DNA from: Rutidosis leptorrhynchoides
Taxonomy: Eukaryota > Streptophyta > Magnoliopsida > Asterales > Asteraceae
Assembly (NCBI RefSeq): GCF_046630445.1
Contig: NC_092339.1
Location: 312,603,501 to 312,667,500 of the forward strand
Length of the DNA: 64,000 bases
Reading direction: 5' to 3'
Position numbers and translations under genes: made by a program. Positions 47,280 to 59,910 of this stretch are shown here, in pieces (the first letter of the stretch is position 1; each line of letters opens with the position of its first letter). Below the pieces are notes generated by a model. It saw only the letters and a program-made list of their open reading frames with translations. It ran no database searches and was not told where the DNA came from.

Positions 47280-48071
47280 TCAGAAGAATTCGTCACTCTC
47301 CGTAACGACGGAGACAATGTTAGCATCTTTGGAGCCATTTGCCGGATTAGCTCCACCGGGACAATTAACCCTTACATGTCCAGTCTTCCCGCACCTCCAG
47401 CATACCAGATTCTTCCCAGAGTTTCTCTTTCGCCTATCCGAACACAACACTATCGTATCTCCTGATGACGAGACCCCGTTACCTTCCAGTCTTTTCTCCT
47501 CGGATAGGAGCTTGCTAGTAACGTCTTCAAACTTCAGAGTTTCTTTCCCATACATCAAAATAGGTTTCATGTGTTCATAAGACGATGACAAAGATAATAT
47601 CAACCTCAAAGCTTTATCTTCATCATCCATTTTAACTCCAATAGCCTCCAGTTCTGAAACAATACCGTTAAGAATACTTAGATGATCTGAAATCTTTGAA
47701 CCCCCATCCATACGCAGAGTATGAAATTGTTCTTTAAGACACAACCGATTTGAGATGCCCTTGCCCTGGTACAACTGCTCTAGTTTAACCCAAAGCTCCT
47801 TTGCCGTTGATAACCCGTGCACATTTGCAAGCACGTTCTTTGCAAGACACAAACGAATCGCACTTGCTGCCCTCAAATCCATATCATCCCATTCTTCTTC
47901 ATCAAACTTACTGCTAGAATCACTGCCAGGAACAAGGGTGAGTTTACCCTTCAAAGCCTTGTGTAAACCGGACTGAATCAACACATCCTTGACTTGAACC
48001 TGCCATAAGCCAAAATTGATCCTCCCATCAAATTTCTCAACATTAAACCTCATTGGACTGAACTTCGACAT
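47280..48071 (-). CDS. gag of element G (copia, UBN2-type)
   Basis: 263 codons: MSKFSPMRFNVEKFDGRINF opens the typical copia Gag (FDGxNFxxW), followed by the UBN2 helical domain (about residues 50-190, including KELWVKLEQLY and LILSLSSSYEH) and one zinc knuckle CWRCGKTGHVRVNCP near residues 223-237. The frame looks whole. It ends without pol; the rest of the internal region (46825-47279) has no retrotransposon domain I can see. Confidence 0.88.
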   Translation of the reverse strand: MSKFSPMRFNVEKFDGRINFGLWQVQVKDVLIQSGLHKALKGKLTLVPGSDSSSKFDEEEWDDMDLRAASAIRLCLAKNVLANVHGLSTAKELWVKLEQLYQGKGISNRLCLKEQFHTLRMDGGSKISDHLSILNGIVSELEAIGVKMDDEDKALRLILSLSSSYEHMKPILMYGKETLKFEDVTSKLLSEEKRLEGNGVSSSGDTIVLCSDRRKRNSGKNLVCWRCGKTGHVRVNCPGGANPANGSKDANIVSVVTESDEFF

Positions 48072-48356
48072 CGTATCCGTATCCTATAAACAACACTTTC
48101 TCTGATTTTGCTCACGTTTCGAATAGCCAAAAGATGTAGCAGGTAGCCAGGACCCTTTAAATCGGAAATCCACAACTAGGCCACTAACAAATCCAACTAT
48201 TACTACGAATCAGAAAAAAAATATTGTCTAACCAGATACCCTATACGATCAATAGAACTCGTTTCTGATGTGGACGATCCACTCCCGTGGCAACCACAGA
48301 GCATACTCCGACTCCTATAACCGAGACCCCGTCAAACCTGACGCTCTGATACCAGT

Positions 48357-48658
48357 TGTTGGGAAATTACGGCCTCACTAATTCCCAACAAACGCCCAAT
48401 GAAAAACAGTAAATAAATAAGAACAATACACAACACAAGATTTAACGTGGAAACTCCAAAACAGGAGAAAAACCACCGGCCCCCAAAGAGAGAAAATACA
48501 CTATATCACAAATTGTTACAATGATATAGACGACTCTCTTAAGCCAACTACACTCTCCAAAATATTTAACTAATACAACTCTCAAACAAAGGTAAGAAAG
48601 AAAGAAATAATCAAATACTTAGAGTGTATTGATTGGTGCGATTTGGAATGAAGACTTA
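48357..48658 (-). repeat. Element G 5' LTR, inner part
   Basis: 302 bp of the LTR, cut by H. The remaining 93 bp are at 59681-59773; together they equal the 395 bp of the other LTR. Its last five bases, ACTTA (48654-48658), are the target duplicated by H. Confidence 0.9.
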
Positions 48659-51422
48659 TGTAACGACCCGCACTTTTTCGATCATACTATACTTATAAGA
48701 TTAATATTTACATAAATTAAACCTTGCCAACATGATAAGCAATCCAAATTGTCGAGACTTATATTTCCGAAAAGAGTTTTACACAACGTTTGACCGTCTA
48801 GTTTGACCGATGATATCACGAACTATACAATATATGATAATTATACGTTTGTGTATATAAATGTATATATACATATTTAACATGATTAATAAATGTTTTA
48901 ATATCTCATTTTATATTAATAACAACAAGTTATATGTGTATTTTGAAACTACTAACTTAAGTTTTCAAAACGATAACTATACGTAACATTATTTGACATA
49001 AATACTTAAGACATATAATGTTTATACATATATTGTATAAGTAATGTATTTAATCACTTTTAAAGACTTAAATACATAAAACCATATAAGTGTATTCACA
49101 AAAGATAGCTATATTTGAATCCTCATTCCATTTTTCACAAAATTTCTATACGTATACCTAGAGTATTTATACTCGTATCATACCTAGCTTTTATACGTAT
49201 TTACTAATAGTAAATACACATCAAATCACCACCAAACCTACTCTTGTTACTGCCCTTAGAGCTAGGTAATTGAACTTGGATGCAAATAAGACTAGATACA
49301 TAAAATGATAGCTTGAATTTTTGTCTCCATACCCCCCCATTCACGTTTTTTTGGTGTATATATACATGCTCATTTTGATCCATTTTTACTACCATTTTCT
49401 TATCAAAAACACACACTCTTTCTTACTCTCTAAACTCCATAACAATCCAGCAAATAACCAAGAAGATCTAGCCATAAAAACCATACTAAAACACCATAAG
49501 AAAACTCTTACAACAACACTTCAAGAAAACCTTCCAAGAACACCAACTTACTTCCAATCTTTCATCCACTTCTATCACCCTTTTGATTCTAGCTTCTTAC
49601 TCCTCTTTTACAGCAAACTTATCCAAGGAACTTGAGGTAGAATCTATGTTCATAACCTTATTCAATTCATATATATATAGCTATCTTATTTTGTGGTACA
49701 AAAGTTTAACAACAAGAACATAGTTTGAATGTTTTCAAACTTGTTGCAAACTAAATAGATCCTTCTAACTTAACTTTTAAAATACTTCAAGACATGTAAC
49801 ATAACTTATTTATATGTTAATTTAACAAGGTAAAACTTGGTTTTTCAAAGTATAAGTATTTTTGGAAAAATGGTCATTAAATGATTTGGTTGTAACAAAA
49901 ATGTTTAACTTCATATGTTTCACTAAACTTTCACTTATGCCGTATGATTTTGAATACAAACCAAGGTATTTACAGTTCATAGTCTTAAAGAAGAACTCGA
50001 TCCAAGAAGATGGCAATTTGAATCAACGAAAACGGACTTGTAACGAAGAAACTATGACCGAAACAAAATTGGCTATCCTAGACATTTTCAACTTCGGGAT
50101 TCATTGGAAAAATTTACATAAAATCACATACTTCTAAGATAACATGATATTTTATATATATGTACTCATAATTCAATTTCATATGGTTCAGGATCACCCG
50201 TAAGCAACACGAGAAGATTAATCATAAGATCCCATGATTGTACGCAACACGTCATTTGACAACACCGGTACTTTATGTACGCAACACGTCATTTGACAAC
50301 ACCGGTACCATGGGTCAAGATTAATCTCGACCAATACATATACGTTGGGGTTTTATTTATTTCGTTGGGGGTTTTATTTATTGCGGGTATATTAAACATC
50401 TAAAAAAATGAACCATTAAAAATTGAATTGCTAACCTCGGACAGCTAACTTCGGACTAAGGAAATATTCAAAGTATTAAAAGTATAACAAGTATATATAT
50501 ATATAACGTTTGTTTTAAAATGAAAACATATTGATATATTATATATGGATAGGTTCGTGATATCAACCGGAAGACCGAGTCAAATTATATATATCATCAA
50601 GACAAGAGTGAGTATATAGTCCCACTTTTAAACTCTAAATATTTCGGGATGAGAATACATGTATTTTATGTTTTACGATATGGACACAAGTAACTGAAAA
50701 ATATATTCTACGTTGAGTTGTACCACTGGCATACTTCCCTGTAGCTTGGTAACTAATATTTACAGCGGTATTGTAAACGCGAATCCTGTTGATAGATCTA
50801 TCGGGCCTGACAACCCTAACCGGACTGGACGACCAGTATTCAACGGTTGCACAGTACTTCGTTTTGTGACTACACTTGGTACGGTGTAGTAAGATTTCAT
50901 ATTAAAGGGAATATGCGACGTGAAAATGTTAAGTATGGTTACCAAGTGCTCAACCACTTAGAATACTTTTATTAAACTGTTTATATACGAAATCTTGTGG
51001 TCTATATATATATTGCTGCCGGCATTAAACCTATATCTCACCAACTTTATGTTGACCTTTTTAAAACATGTCTATTCTCAGGTGATTTCTAAAGCTTCCG
51101 CTGCATCATGTTGGATCTAACCAGGATCTTGCGTACGCATGTTTGTGTCAAAAATAAAACTGCATATCCGAGATGTTGTATTGTAAAATATGCTAAAAAC
51201 CGTGTTGTTGTCATCATTTGTAAAGTTTGTAAGTCGAAGATTATCGCTAAACGTTAATCTTCTTTTTATTGTCTTAAGCTTGTAACAAAAATAATGGTTG
51301 TGGTTTGTAATGTATAATATATGCAGTTTTTCTTTTAAAAATGTCTCATATAGAGGTCAATACCTCGCAATGAAATCATACGTTATCTAACGCGTTCTTA
51401 TAGTTAAGGACGGGTTATGACA
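48659..51422 (+). repeat. Element H 5' LTR
   Basis: It starts TGTAACGACCC and ends GGTTATGACA. It contains a tandem pair of about 36 bp with TACGCAACACGTCATTTGAC (50233-50308). Blocks such as TCATATAGAGGTCAA near the 3' end are shared with the LTRs of A and B. Open frames within it (49321-49635, 49862-50137) repeat in the other LTR and are not called as genes. Confidence 0.92.
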
Positions 51423-51424
51423 TG

Positions 51425-51436
51425 TGGTATCAGAGC
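51425..51436 (+). promoter_or_regulatory. Primer binding site, element H
   Basis: TGGTATCAGAGC, matching initiator tRNA-Met, 2 bp after the LTR. The leader text after it resembles that of A and B. Confidence 0.85.
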
Positions 51437-51614
51437 GTTGGTCTTAGCGAACCAGGTTTGCATTAGTGTGTCTAACCAAGAAGTCGTTAGGATACATTAG
51501 TAAAGTCTGGACTTTGACCGGGTCTGATTTTAAAAACCATTGCTTATCACTGTTGGTTAAAAATTTATATGTAAATATTATGTAAGTACTAATGGGTTAG
51601 TTGTTATGTGATAG

Positions 51615-52085
51615 ATGTCGGGCTCGAAACTTATTATCACATTCAGCGACTCCGAATCAGAACCTTCAGATTGTGTTTCAGTCATTAACATATCCGATGA
51701 CGAAAGTGGTATTTTTGGGGAAGACTCACAATTTCCGGATGAACCAACTATAGAAAAATCGGAAAGTGAACCCGAGGAGGAAAGTGAACCCGAAGAGGAA
51801 AGTGAACCCGAAGAAGAAAGTGAACCCGAGGAAGAAATACTAGAAATTACGAAAGAAAAATTCGATCAAGGAAAGAAACGAAAAGCGAATGAATTAGAAA
51901 ATTCAAATCCCGAACTTAGTGAGAATGACGTGGCACCAATTCCACTCAACACTACCACCCCTATTCCCGCTATTCCTATTAGTGCTATCCCCGCATCTAG
52001 TTCTTCGGCTCCTCAGCCAAAACGTAGGCAGACAGCTAGGATAAGCGTTAGGCCATTCATTGGAACTAAACGCCCTAGAAAATAG
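51615..52085 (+). CDS. Accessory acidic ORF of element H
   Basis: A 156-codon frame between PBS and gag. The N-terminus ITFSDSESEPSD is followed by four acidic repeats of the form SEPEEE (about residues 51-74), a basic KKRKANE patch, a Pro/Ala/Ser-rich linker and a basic C-terminus (PKRRQTARIS, GTKRPRK). It resembles a small acidic-basic nuclear or nucleic-acid-associated protein; function unknown. It holds the same place as the ORF of A (8811-9245), and both start with Ser/Asp/Glu-rich text, but homology is uncertain. It could also be a non-functional leader frame. Confidence 0.6.
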   Translation: MSGSKLIITFSDSESEPSDCVSVINISDDESGIFGEDSQFPDEPTIEKSESEPEEESEPEEESEPEEESEPEEEILEITKEKFDQGKKRKANELENSNPELSENDVAPIPLNTTTPIPAIPISAIPASSSSAPQPKRRQTARISVRPFIGTKRPRK

Positions 52086-52281
52086 ACCGAACGATGCACT
52101 GCCGTATTAAGCCATGGAATCAAATAATGTTTTGTATAATATTATTAGTGTGGTTTGTTTAATGTTCGATGTAAGATAAGCATATGTAAAATAGCGAAGT
52201 ATGAAATGCAATAATTCTCCATGGTTAAGTATTATTTAGATTGTAGTAATTGGTTCTGTACTAAGCTATTAAGTATGAACA

Positions 52282-52301
52282 TTAACGGGTAGGTACTACC
52301 C
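52282..52301 (+). promoter_or_regulatory. Internal PPT-side-like motif, element H
   Basis: TTAACGGGTAGGTACTACCC, about 145 bp before the gag start. It repeats the stretch found just before the 3' LTR (56896-56911) and matches the internal copies in A and B. Confidence 0.5.
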
Positions 52302-52445
52302 TAGATATAATTATAAAACGCTAATAAGAAGAAAAGGCTTTTATAATAATACCTGGTTCATATTATTAACAAGCTATAAATGTACTATAAATACACACTA
52401 CATATATAATATTCCATGTGAATAATTATTTTCTTTCATTAGGAA

Positions 52446-55400
52446 ATGGCGCGATTGAATCGAATGACGGAACAAGAACTCGAGGAACTCATCAACCAGC
52501 GAGTGAACGACAGAATGTTATGGGTTGAGGCTGCAAGAGCTGCTGCAGTTAACCCAAATCCTCGTGTAGGATGTACTTACAAGACTTTCCAAGCTTGCAA
52601 ACCTTCATCATTCAGTGGAACGGAAGGACCGATCGGTTTAACCCGATGGATAGAAAAGATGGAGACGGTGTTTAAAATCAGTGGTTGTGATGAAAAAGAC
52701 ATGACCAAGTTTGCATCGTGCACTTTACAAGATAGTGCACTCACATGGTGGAAGAATTATGTGAAGGCGGTAGGAGGAGATGTAGCTTATGATACTCCAT
52801 GGGAAGAATTCAAAGCAATGATAATCACCGAGTATTGTCCAAGGAATGAGGTTATTAAGTTAGAAGATGAGTTACGAAGTTTGAAGGTGGTTGGTACTGA
52901 AATCACCAACTACAATCAGCGATTCATGGAATTGGTTTTACTATGTCCTGAATTGGTTCCAACCGAAGCACGGAAGATTGAAATGTACAAAGGTGGTTTG
53001 CCCAGAAAGGTCAAGGCAAACGTTACGGCGTCGAAGCCTAAGACAATTCATGAAGCTATAACCATGGCGAACGAGCTAATGGATCAAGTCATCTTGGATA
53101 AGAAAGCATTCACTGCTGATGTGAAGGTATCGAGCAACAAAAGAAAGTGGAACGGAAATTATGATCGAGGTTACCAACAACAATCTTTTAAGAAATCAGA
53201 AACCCCGAAAGGTGCGGGTAGCGGTTCAGGCTTTGGTTACAAAGGACAAAGTCCTTTATGCAACCGTTGTCACAAACATCACTTTGGTTACTGTAGTGTG
53301 TTGTGCACCAAATGCAATCGACAGGGACATCTTGCTGAAGATTGTAAGGCTCTCGTTACAAATGCAAATGGTAACAAGACTCCTGCCACCAACGCAAATA
53401 GAACTGCTTTGGCTAACATTACTTGTTTTGGGTGTGGAAAACAAGGTCACTATAAGAGCCAGTGCCCGAATCAGAATGGCGAACCTGCACGTGGAAGAGC
53501 GTTTGTTATTAATGCTAGAGAGGCACGTGAAGACCCGGAACTTGTTACGGGTACGTTTACCATTAATAACTTATCAGCATCTATTTTATTTGATACTGGC
53601 ACCGATAGAAGTTACGTGTGTAGAAATTTTTACACTAAATTGAATTGTTCATCATTACCTCTAGATGCTAAGTACTTGATTGAGTTAGCTAATGGTAAAC
53701 TAATTAAAGCCGATAAAATTTGTCGTGATTGTGAAATAAATCTAGCCGGAGAAACGTTTAAAATCGACTTAATACCCGTAGAATTAGGAGGTTTTGATGT
53801 AATAGTCGGCATGGACTGGATGTCCAAAATAGGAGCGGAAGTTGTTTGTGCTAAGAAGGCAATTCGTATTCCTGGTAAGGATAAAATACCGGTGATGATT
53901 TATGGAGAGAAGGGTAATTCAAAACTAAAACTCATTAGCTGTTTGAAAGCCAAGAAGTGTTTAGAAAAGGGATGTTACGCTATTTTAGCACATGTTAATA
54001 AGGTCGAAAAGAAAGAAAAGTGTATCAACGACGTGCCTGTGGCAAGAGATTTTCCTGAAGTTTTTCCGGAAGAATTGCCGGGATTACCTCCATTTAGATC
54101 GGTAGAATTTCAAATAGATTTAGTACCAGGAGCTGCACCAGTGGCTCGTGCTCCATATAGACTTGCACCGTCCGAGTTAAAAGAACTTCAAAGTCAGTTA
54201 AAAGAATTACTGGATCGTGGATTTATACGACCAAGTACTTCACCGTGGGGAGCTCCAATTTTGTTTGTTAAGAAGAAAGATGGATCTTTTAGGATGTGTA
54301 TAGATTATCGTGAATTAAATAAGTTAACTATCAAGAATCGGTATCCACTACCGAGAATTGATGACTTATTTGATCAATTGCAAGGATCATGTGTTTATTC
54401 GAAAATCGATCTAAGATCGGGTTATCATCAACTTCGCGTCAAAGAAGAGGACATTCCGAAAACTGCTTTTCGGACACGTTATGGTCATTACGAATTTTTG
54501 GTTATGCCGTTTGGATTGACGAATGCGCCAGCTGTATTCATGGACCTCATGAATCGAGTTTGTAGTCCGTATTTGGATAAGTTTGTTATCGTTTTCATTG
54601 ATGATATTCTTATCTATTCCAAGAGTGAGCAAGAGCATGAAGAGCATTTAAGGTTGATATTAGAATTGTTGAGAAAAGAACAACTTTATGCTAAATTTTC
54701 TAAGTGTGCTTTCTGGTTGAAAGAAGTGCAATTTCTTGGTCACGTTGTTAATAGCGAAGGAATTCAGGTTGATCCAGCAAAAACTGAAGCTATTGAAAAA
54801 TGGGAGACTCCTAAGACACCAACGCAGATACGCCAATTTTTGGGTTTAGCCGGTTATTATAGAAGGTTTATTCAAGATTTTTCCCGAATAGCTAAGCCGT
54901 TGACAGCATTAACGCAAAAAGGGAAGAAATATGAATGGACCTCGGAGCAGGAGAACGCATTTCAAATACTGAAGAAGAAGTTAACTACGGCGCCTATATT
55001 ATCGTTACCAGAAGGGAACGATGATTTTGAAATATATTGTGACGCTTCGCGACAAGGTTTTGGTTGTGTTCTTATGCAACGGAAGAAAGTTATTGCATTC
55101 GCATCCCGACAATTGAAGATTCACGAGTGAAATTATACGACGCATGATCTAGAATTGGGAGCAGTCGTATTTGCATTGAAGATGTGGAGACACTACTTGT
55201 ATGGGGTTAAATTCACTGTGTTTACTGATCATAAAAGCCTTCAACATATTTTTGATCAGAAACAATTGAACATGAGGCAACGTAGGTGGGTCGAGTTAAT
55301 AAACGACTATGATTGTGAAATTCGTTATCATCCCGGAAAGGCGAACGTGGTGGCCGATGCTTTAAGCAGAAAGGAACGAGAACCAATTCGAGTACGAGCG

Positions 55401-56864
55401 ATGAACATAAAAATTCGCATGAATCTCAACTCACAAATCAAAGAAGTTCAACAAGAAGCACTCAATAAAGAAAACATAAAGAATGAAATAATGAAGAAGT
55501 ATGAGAAGCAACTCGTTATACGGGAAGATGGAATTCGATATTTTGCAAATCGTATTTGGGTACCGAAGTTGGGTGGATTAAGGAAGTTAATATTGAACGA
55601 GGCACATAAGACAAGATACTCGATACATCCTGGAGTTGGAAAGATGTATCAAGATCTTAAGACACGTTATTGGTGGCCTAACTTAAAGACCGACGTTGCA
55701 ACATATGTTGGAGAATGTTTGACTTGTTCCAAAGTCAAAGCAGAACATCAAAAGCCGTCAGGGTTACTTCAACAACCAGAAATCCCAGAATGGAAATGGG
55801 ATGGTATTACCATGGATTTCATCACAAAGTTACCAAAGACTGCCTGGGGATACGACACCATTTGGGTGATTGTTGATCGTCTCACCAAGTCTGCACATTT
55901 CTTACCTATAAAGGAAACGGATAGAATGGAGAAACTATTACGATTGTATATAAAGGAAGTTGTTTCAAGGCATGGAATACCTATTTCCATTATATCCGAT
56001 CGTGATAGTAGATTTACCTCAAAATTCTGGCAATCACTACAGGAGGCACTAGGAACTCGGTTGGATATGAGTACCGCATATCATCCACAAACCGATGGAC
56101 AGAGTGAGAGAACGATTCAGACTCTCGAAGACATGCTCAGGGCATGTGTGATCGATTTTGGAAACGGATGGGATAAATATCTACCGTTAGCAGAATTCTC
56201 GTATAATAATAGTTATCATGCGAGCATTGGAGCTGCGCCATTCGAAGCATTGTACGGAAGGAAGTGTAGATCTCCTATCTGTTGGAATGAAGTAGGAGAT
56301 CGACATTTAACTGGTCCCGAAATCATACACGAAACGACCGAGAAGATAGTACAAATCAAGGAGAGATTGAAAACAGCTCGTAGTCGCCAAAAGAGCTACG
56401 CCGATGTTCGAAGGAAACCATTAGAGTTTCAGGTCGGGGACATGGTTATGCTAAAGGTGTCACCTTGGAAAGGTGTGATACGTTTTGGAAAAAGGGGTAA
56501 ACTGAACCCAAGGTACGTAGGCCCGTTTAAGATCATCGAACGCATTGGACCGGTAGCTTATCGACTCGAGTTACCGCAACAACTCGCCGGAGTACATAAT
56601 ACCTTTCACGTCTCGAACCTTAAGAAGTGTCTTGCAAAGGAAGACCTCACCATTCCTCTTGAAGAAATCCATGTCGACGAGAAACTACAATTCGTCGAAG
56701 AACCAATCGAAATCATGGACCGTGAAGTTAAACAGCTCAAACAGAGCAATATACCGATTGTTAAGGTTCGTTGGAATGCTAGAAGAGGTCCCGAGTTTAC
56801 GTGGGAACGAGAGGATCAAATGAAACAAAAGTATCCACACTTGTTTCTCGATAACGCAAAATAG
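52446..56864 (+). CDS. gag-pol region of element H (about one break)
   Basis: Parts in order: Gag core (about 52560-53130, LTWWKNY), zinc knuckles (about 53250-53470, [14 protein letters not shown] and [14 protein letters not shown]), protease ([11 protein letters not shown], about 53590), RT (about 54150-54720, with [20 protein letters not shown] and [10 protein letters not shown]), RNase H (about 55030-55350), integrase (zinc-binding region about 55600-55750, catalytic core to about 56300), and a chromodomain (about 56740-56850, [15 protein letters not shown]). This order and the C-terminal chromodomain define a chromovirus; Tekay clade is inferred from the PBS, long leader and LTR type. 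Broken copy, about one break. Confidence 0.92.
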
Positions 56865-56878
56865 GTACAATTTTAAAA

Positions 56879-56911
56879 TTTCGGGACGAAATTTATTTAA
56901 CGGGGAGGTAA
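56879..56911 (+). promoter_or_regulatory. Polypurine-side stretch, element H
   Basis: GGGACGAAATTTATTTAACG and GGGAGGTAA directly precede the 3' LTR. The same GACGAAATTTcTTTAACGGG layout is used by A and B. Confidence 0.7.
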
Positions 56912-59675
56912 TGTAACGACCCGCACTTTTTCGATCATACTATACTTATAAGATTAATATTTACATAAATTAAACCTTGCCAACATGATAAGCAATCCAA
57001 ATTGTCGAGACTTATATTTCCGAAAAGAGTTTTACACAACGTTTGACCGTCTAGTTTGACCGATGATATCACGAACTATACAATATATGATAATTATACG
57101 TTTGTGTATATAAATGTATATATACATATTTAACATGATTAATAAATGTTTTAATATCTCATTTTATATTAATAACAACAAGTTATATGTGTATTTTGAA
57201 ACTACTAACTTAAGTTTTCAAAACGATAACTATACGTAACATTATTTGACATAAATACTTAAGACATATAATGTTTATACATATATTGTATAAGTAATGT
57301 ATTTAATCACTTTTAAAGACTTAAATACATAAAACCATATAAGTGTATTCACAAAAGATAGCTATATTTGAATCCTCATTCCATTTTTCACAAAATTTCT
57401 ATACGTATACCTAGAGTATTTATACTCGTATCATACCTAGCTTTTATACGTATTTACTAATAGTAAATACACATCAAATCACCACCAAACCTACTCTTGT
57501 TACTGCCCTTAGAGCTAGGTAATTGAACTTGGATGCAAATAAGACTAGATACATAAAATGATAGCTTGAATTTTTGTCTCCATACCCCCCCATTCACGTT
57601 TTTTTGGTGTATATATACATGCTCATTTTGATCCATTTTTACTACCATTTTCTTATCAAAAACACACACTCTTTCTTACTCTCTAAACTCCATAACAATC
57701 CAGCAAATAACCAAGAAGATCTAGCCATAAAAACCATACTAAAACACCATAAGAAAACTCTTACAACAACACTTCAAGAAAACCTTCCAAGAACACCAAC
57801 TTACTTCCAATCTTTCATCCACTTCTATCACCCTTTTGATTCTAGCTTCTTACTCCTCTTTTACAGCAAACTTATCCAAGGAACTTGAGGTAGAATCTAT
57901 GTTCATAACCTTATTCAATTCATATATATATAGCTATCTTATTTTGTGGTACAAAAGTTTAACAACAAGAACATAGTTTGAATGTTTTCAAACTTGTTGC
58001 AAACTAAATAGATCCTTCTAACTTAACTTTTAAAATACTTCAAGACATGTAACATAACTTATTTATATGTTAATTTAACAAGGTAAAACTTGGTTTTTCA
58101 AAGTATAAGTATTTTTGGAAAAATGGTCATTAAATGATTTGGTTGTAACAAAAATGTTTAACTTCATATGTTTCACTAAACTTTCACTTATGCCGTATGA
58201 TTTTGAATACAAACCAAGGTATTTACAGTTCATAGTCTTAAAGAAGAACTCGATCCAAGAAGATGGCAATTTGAATCAACGAAAACGGACTTGTAACGAA
58301 GAAACTATGACCGAAACAAAATTGGCTATCCTAGACATTTTCAACTTCGGGATTCATTGGAAAAATTTACATAAAATCACATACTTCTAAGATAACATGA
58401 TATTTTATATATATGTACTCATAATTCAATTTCATATGGTTCAGGATCACCCGTAAGCAACACGAGAAGATTAATCATAAGATCCCATGATTGTACGCAA
58501 CACGTCATTTGACAACACCGGTACTTTATGTACGCAACACGTCATTTGACAACACCGGTACCATGGGTCAAGATTAATCTCGACCAATACATATACGTTG
58601 GGGTTTTATTTATTTCGTTGGGGGTTTTATTTATTGCGGGTATATTAAACATCTAAAAAAATGAACCATTAAAAATTGAATTGCTAACCTCGGACAGCTA
58701 ACTTCGGACTAAGGAAATATTCAAAGTATTAAAAGTATAACAAGTATATATATATATAACGTTTGTTTTAAAATGAAAACATATTGATATATTATATATG
58801 GATAGGTTCGTGATATCAACCGGAAGACCGAGTCAAATTATATATATCATCAAGACAAGAGTGAGTATATAGTCCCACTTTTAAACTCTAAATATTTCGG
58901 GATGAGAATACATGTATTTTATGTTTTACGATATGGACACAAGTAACTGAAAAATATATTCTACGTTGAGTTGTACCACTGGCATACTTCCCTGTAGCTT
59001 GGTAACTAATATTTACAGCGGTATTGTAAACGCGAATCCTGTTGATAGATCTATCGGGCCTGACAACCCTAACCGGACTGGACGACCAGTATTCAACGGT
59101 TGCACAGTACTTCGTTTTGTGACTACACTTGGTACGGTGTAGTAAGATTTCATATTAAAGGGAATATGCGACGTGAAAATGTTAAGTATGGTTACCAAGT
59201 GCTCAACCACTTAGAATACTTTTATTAAACTGTTTATATACGAAATCTTGTGGTCTATATATATATTGCTGCCGGCATTAAACCTATATCTCACCAACTT
59301 TATGTTGACCTTTTTAAAACATGTCTATTCTCAGGTGATTTCTAAAGCTTCCGCTGCATCATGTTGGATCTAACCAGGATCTTACGTACGCATGTTTGTG
59401 TCAAAAATAAAACTGCATATCCGAGATGTTGTATTGTAAAATATGCTAAAAACCGTGTTGTTGTCATCATTTGTAAAGTTTGTAAGTCGAAGATTATCGC
59501 TAAACGTTAATCTTCTTTTTATTGTCTTAAGCTTGTAACAAAAATAATGGTTGTGGTTTGTAATGTATAATATATGCAGTTTTTCTTTTAAAAATGTCTC
59601 ATATAGAGGTCAATACCTCGCAATGAAATCATACGTTATCTAACGCGTTCTTATAGTTAAGGACGGGTTATGACA
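56912..59675 (+). repeat. Element H 3' LTR
   Basis: 2764 bp, the same length as the 5' LTR, with TG/CA ends; followed by ACTTA. The one difference noticed by eye is near 59386 (partner near 51133). Confidence 0.92.
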
Positions 59676-59680
59676 ACTTA

Positions 59681-59773
59681 GCCCCTCTTATATAACCAAG
59701 TCACTCACCCCTCACATCTTCCTCCCACCAATGTGGGATAAACATATCTTCTACTAGCCAAAATAAACCAACA
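59681..59773 (-). repeat. Element G 5' LTR, outer part
   Basis: The first 93 bp of the split LTR (TGTTGGTTTATTTTGGC on the minus strand), followed on the right by the target copy GTTTT. Confidence 0.88.
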
Positions 59774-59910
59774 GTTTTTTTCTTTTCTTTTAATTTTTTT
59801 GAAAGGCAAACTCACACACACCACTACACGAATTAATCACGAATTATATATACAAATTGTCGACTCGAACCCTTTCAACCTTCTGGTTGAAAGTGCCACC
59901 TCGATACCAC
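59774..59910 (-). repeat. tRNA-derived SINE
   Basis: On the minus strand: A-box-like TATCGAGGTGG (59896-59906), perfect B box GGTTCGAGTC (about 59862-59872), a tRNA-unrelated body and an A-rich tail (AAAAGAAAAGAAAAAAAC, about 59774-59795). Element G inserted at its tail. Confidence 0.6.

Larger units (their letters stand above)
48659..59675 (+). mobile_element. Element H: young Tekay-like chromovirus, nearly whole
   Basis: An 11.0 kb Ty3/gypsy element with two 2764 bp LTRs, PBS, accessory ORF, gag-pol and PPT, flanked by ACTTA (48654-48658, 59676-59680). I could find only one LTR difference by eye, so insertion is very recent, perhaps tens of thousands of years or less at 1.3e-8 per site per year. 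The copy is broken, with about one break in the polyprotein frame. It lies inside an LTR of G. Confidence 0.92.
46414..59773 (-). mobile_element. Element G: gag-only Ty1/copia element, split by H
   Basis: Structure on the minus strand: 5' LTR (59773 to 48357, interrupted by H at 59675-48659), PBS (TGGTATCAGAGCG, about 48342-48355), gag, PPT-like CCAAAAGGTGGAGATT (46809-46824), 3' LTR. The perfect duplication GTTTT flanks it (46409-46413, 59774-59778). Without H it is about 2.34 kb. Both LTRs are 395 bp and differ at about 4 sites by eye (1%). Only gag is present, so it depends on other copia elements for RT and integrase. Confidence 0.9.

Noticed and set aside
49321-50137. Open frames repeated at 57574-58390
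   Set aside because: They sit in the near-identical LTRs of H and have no recognisable domain.
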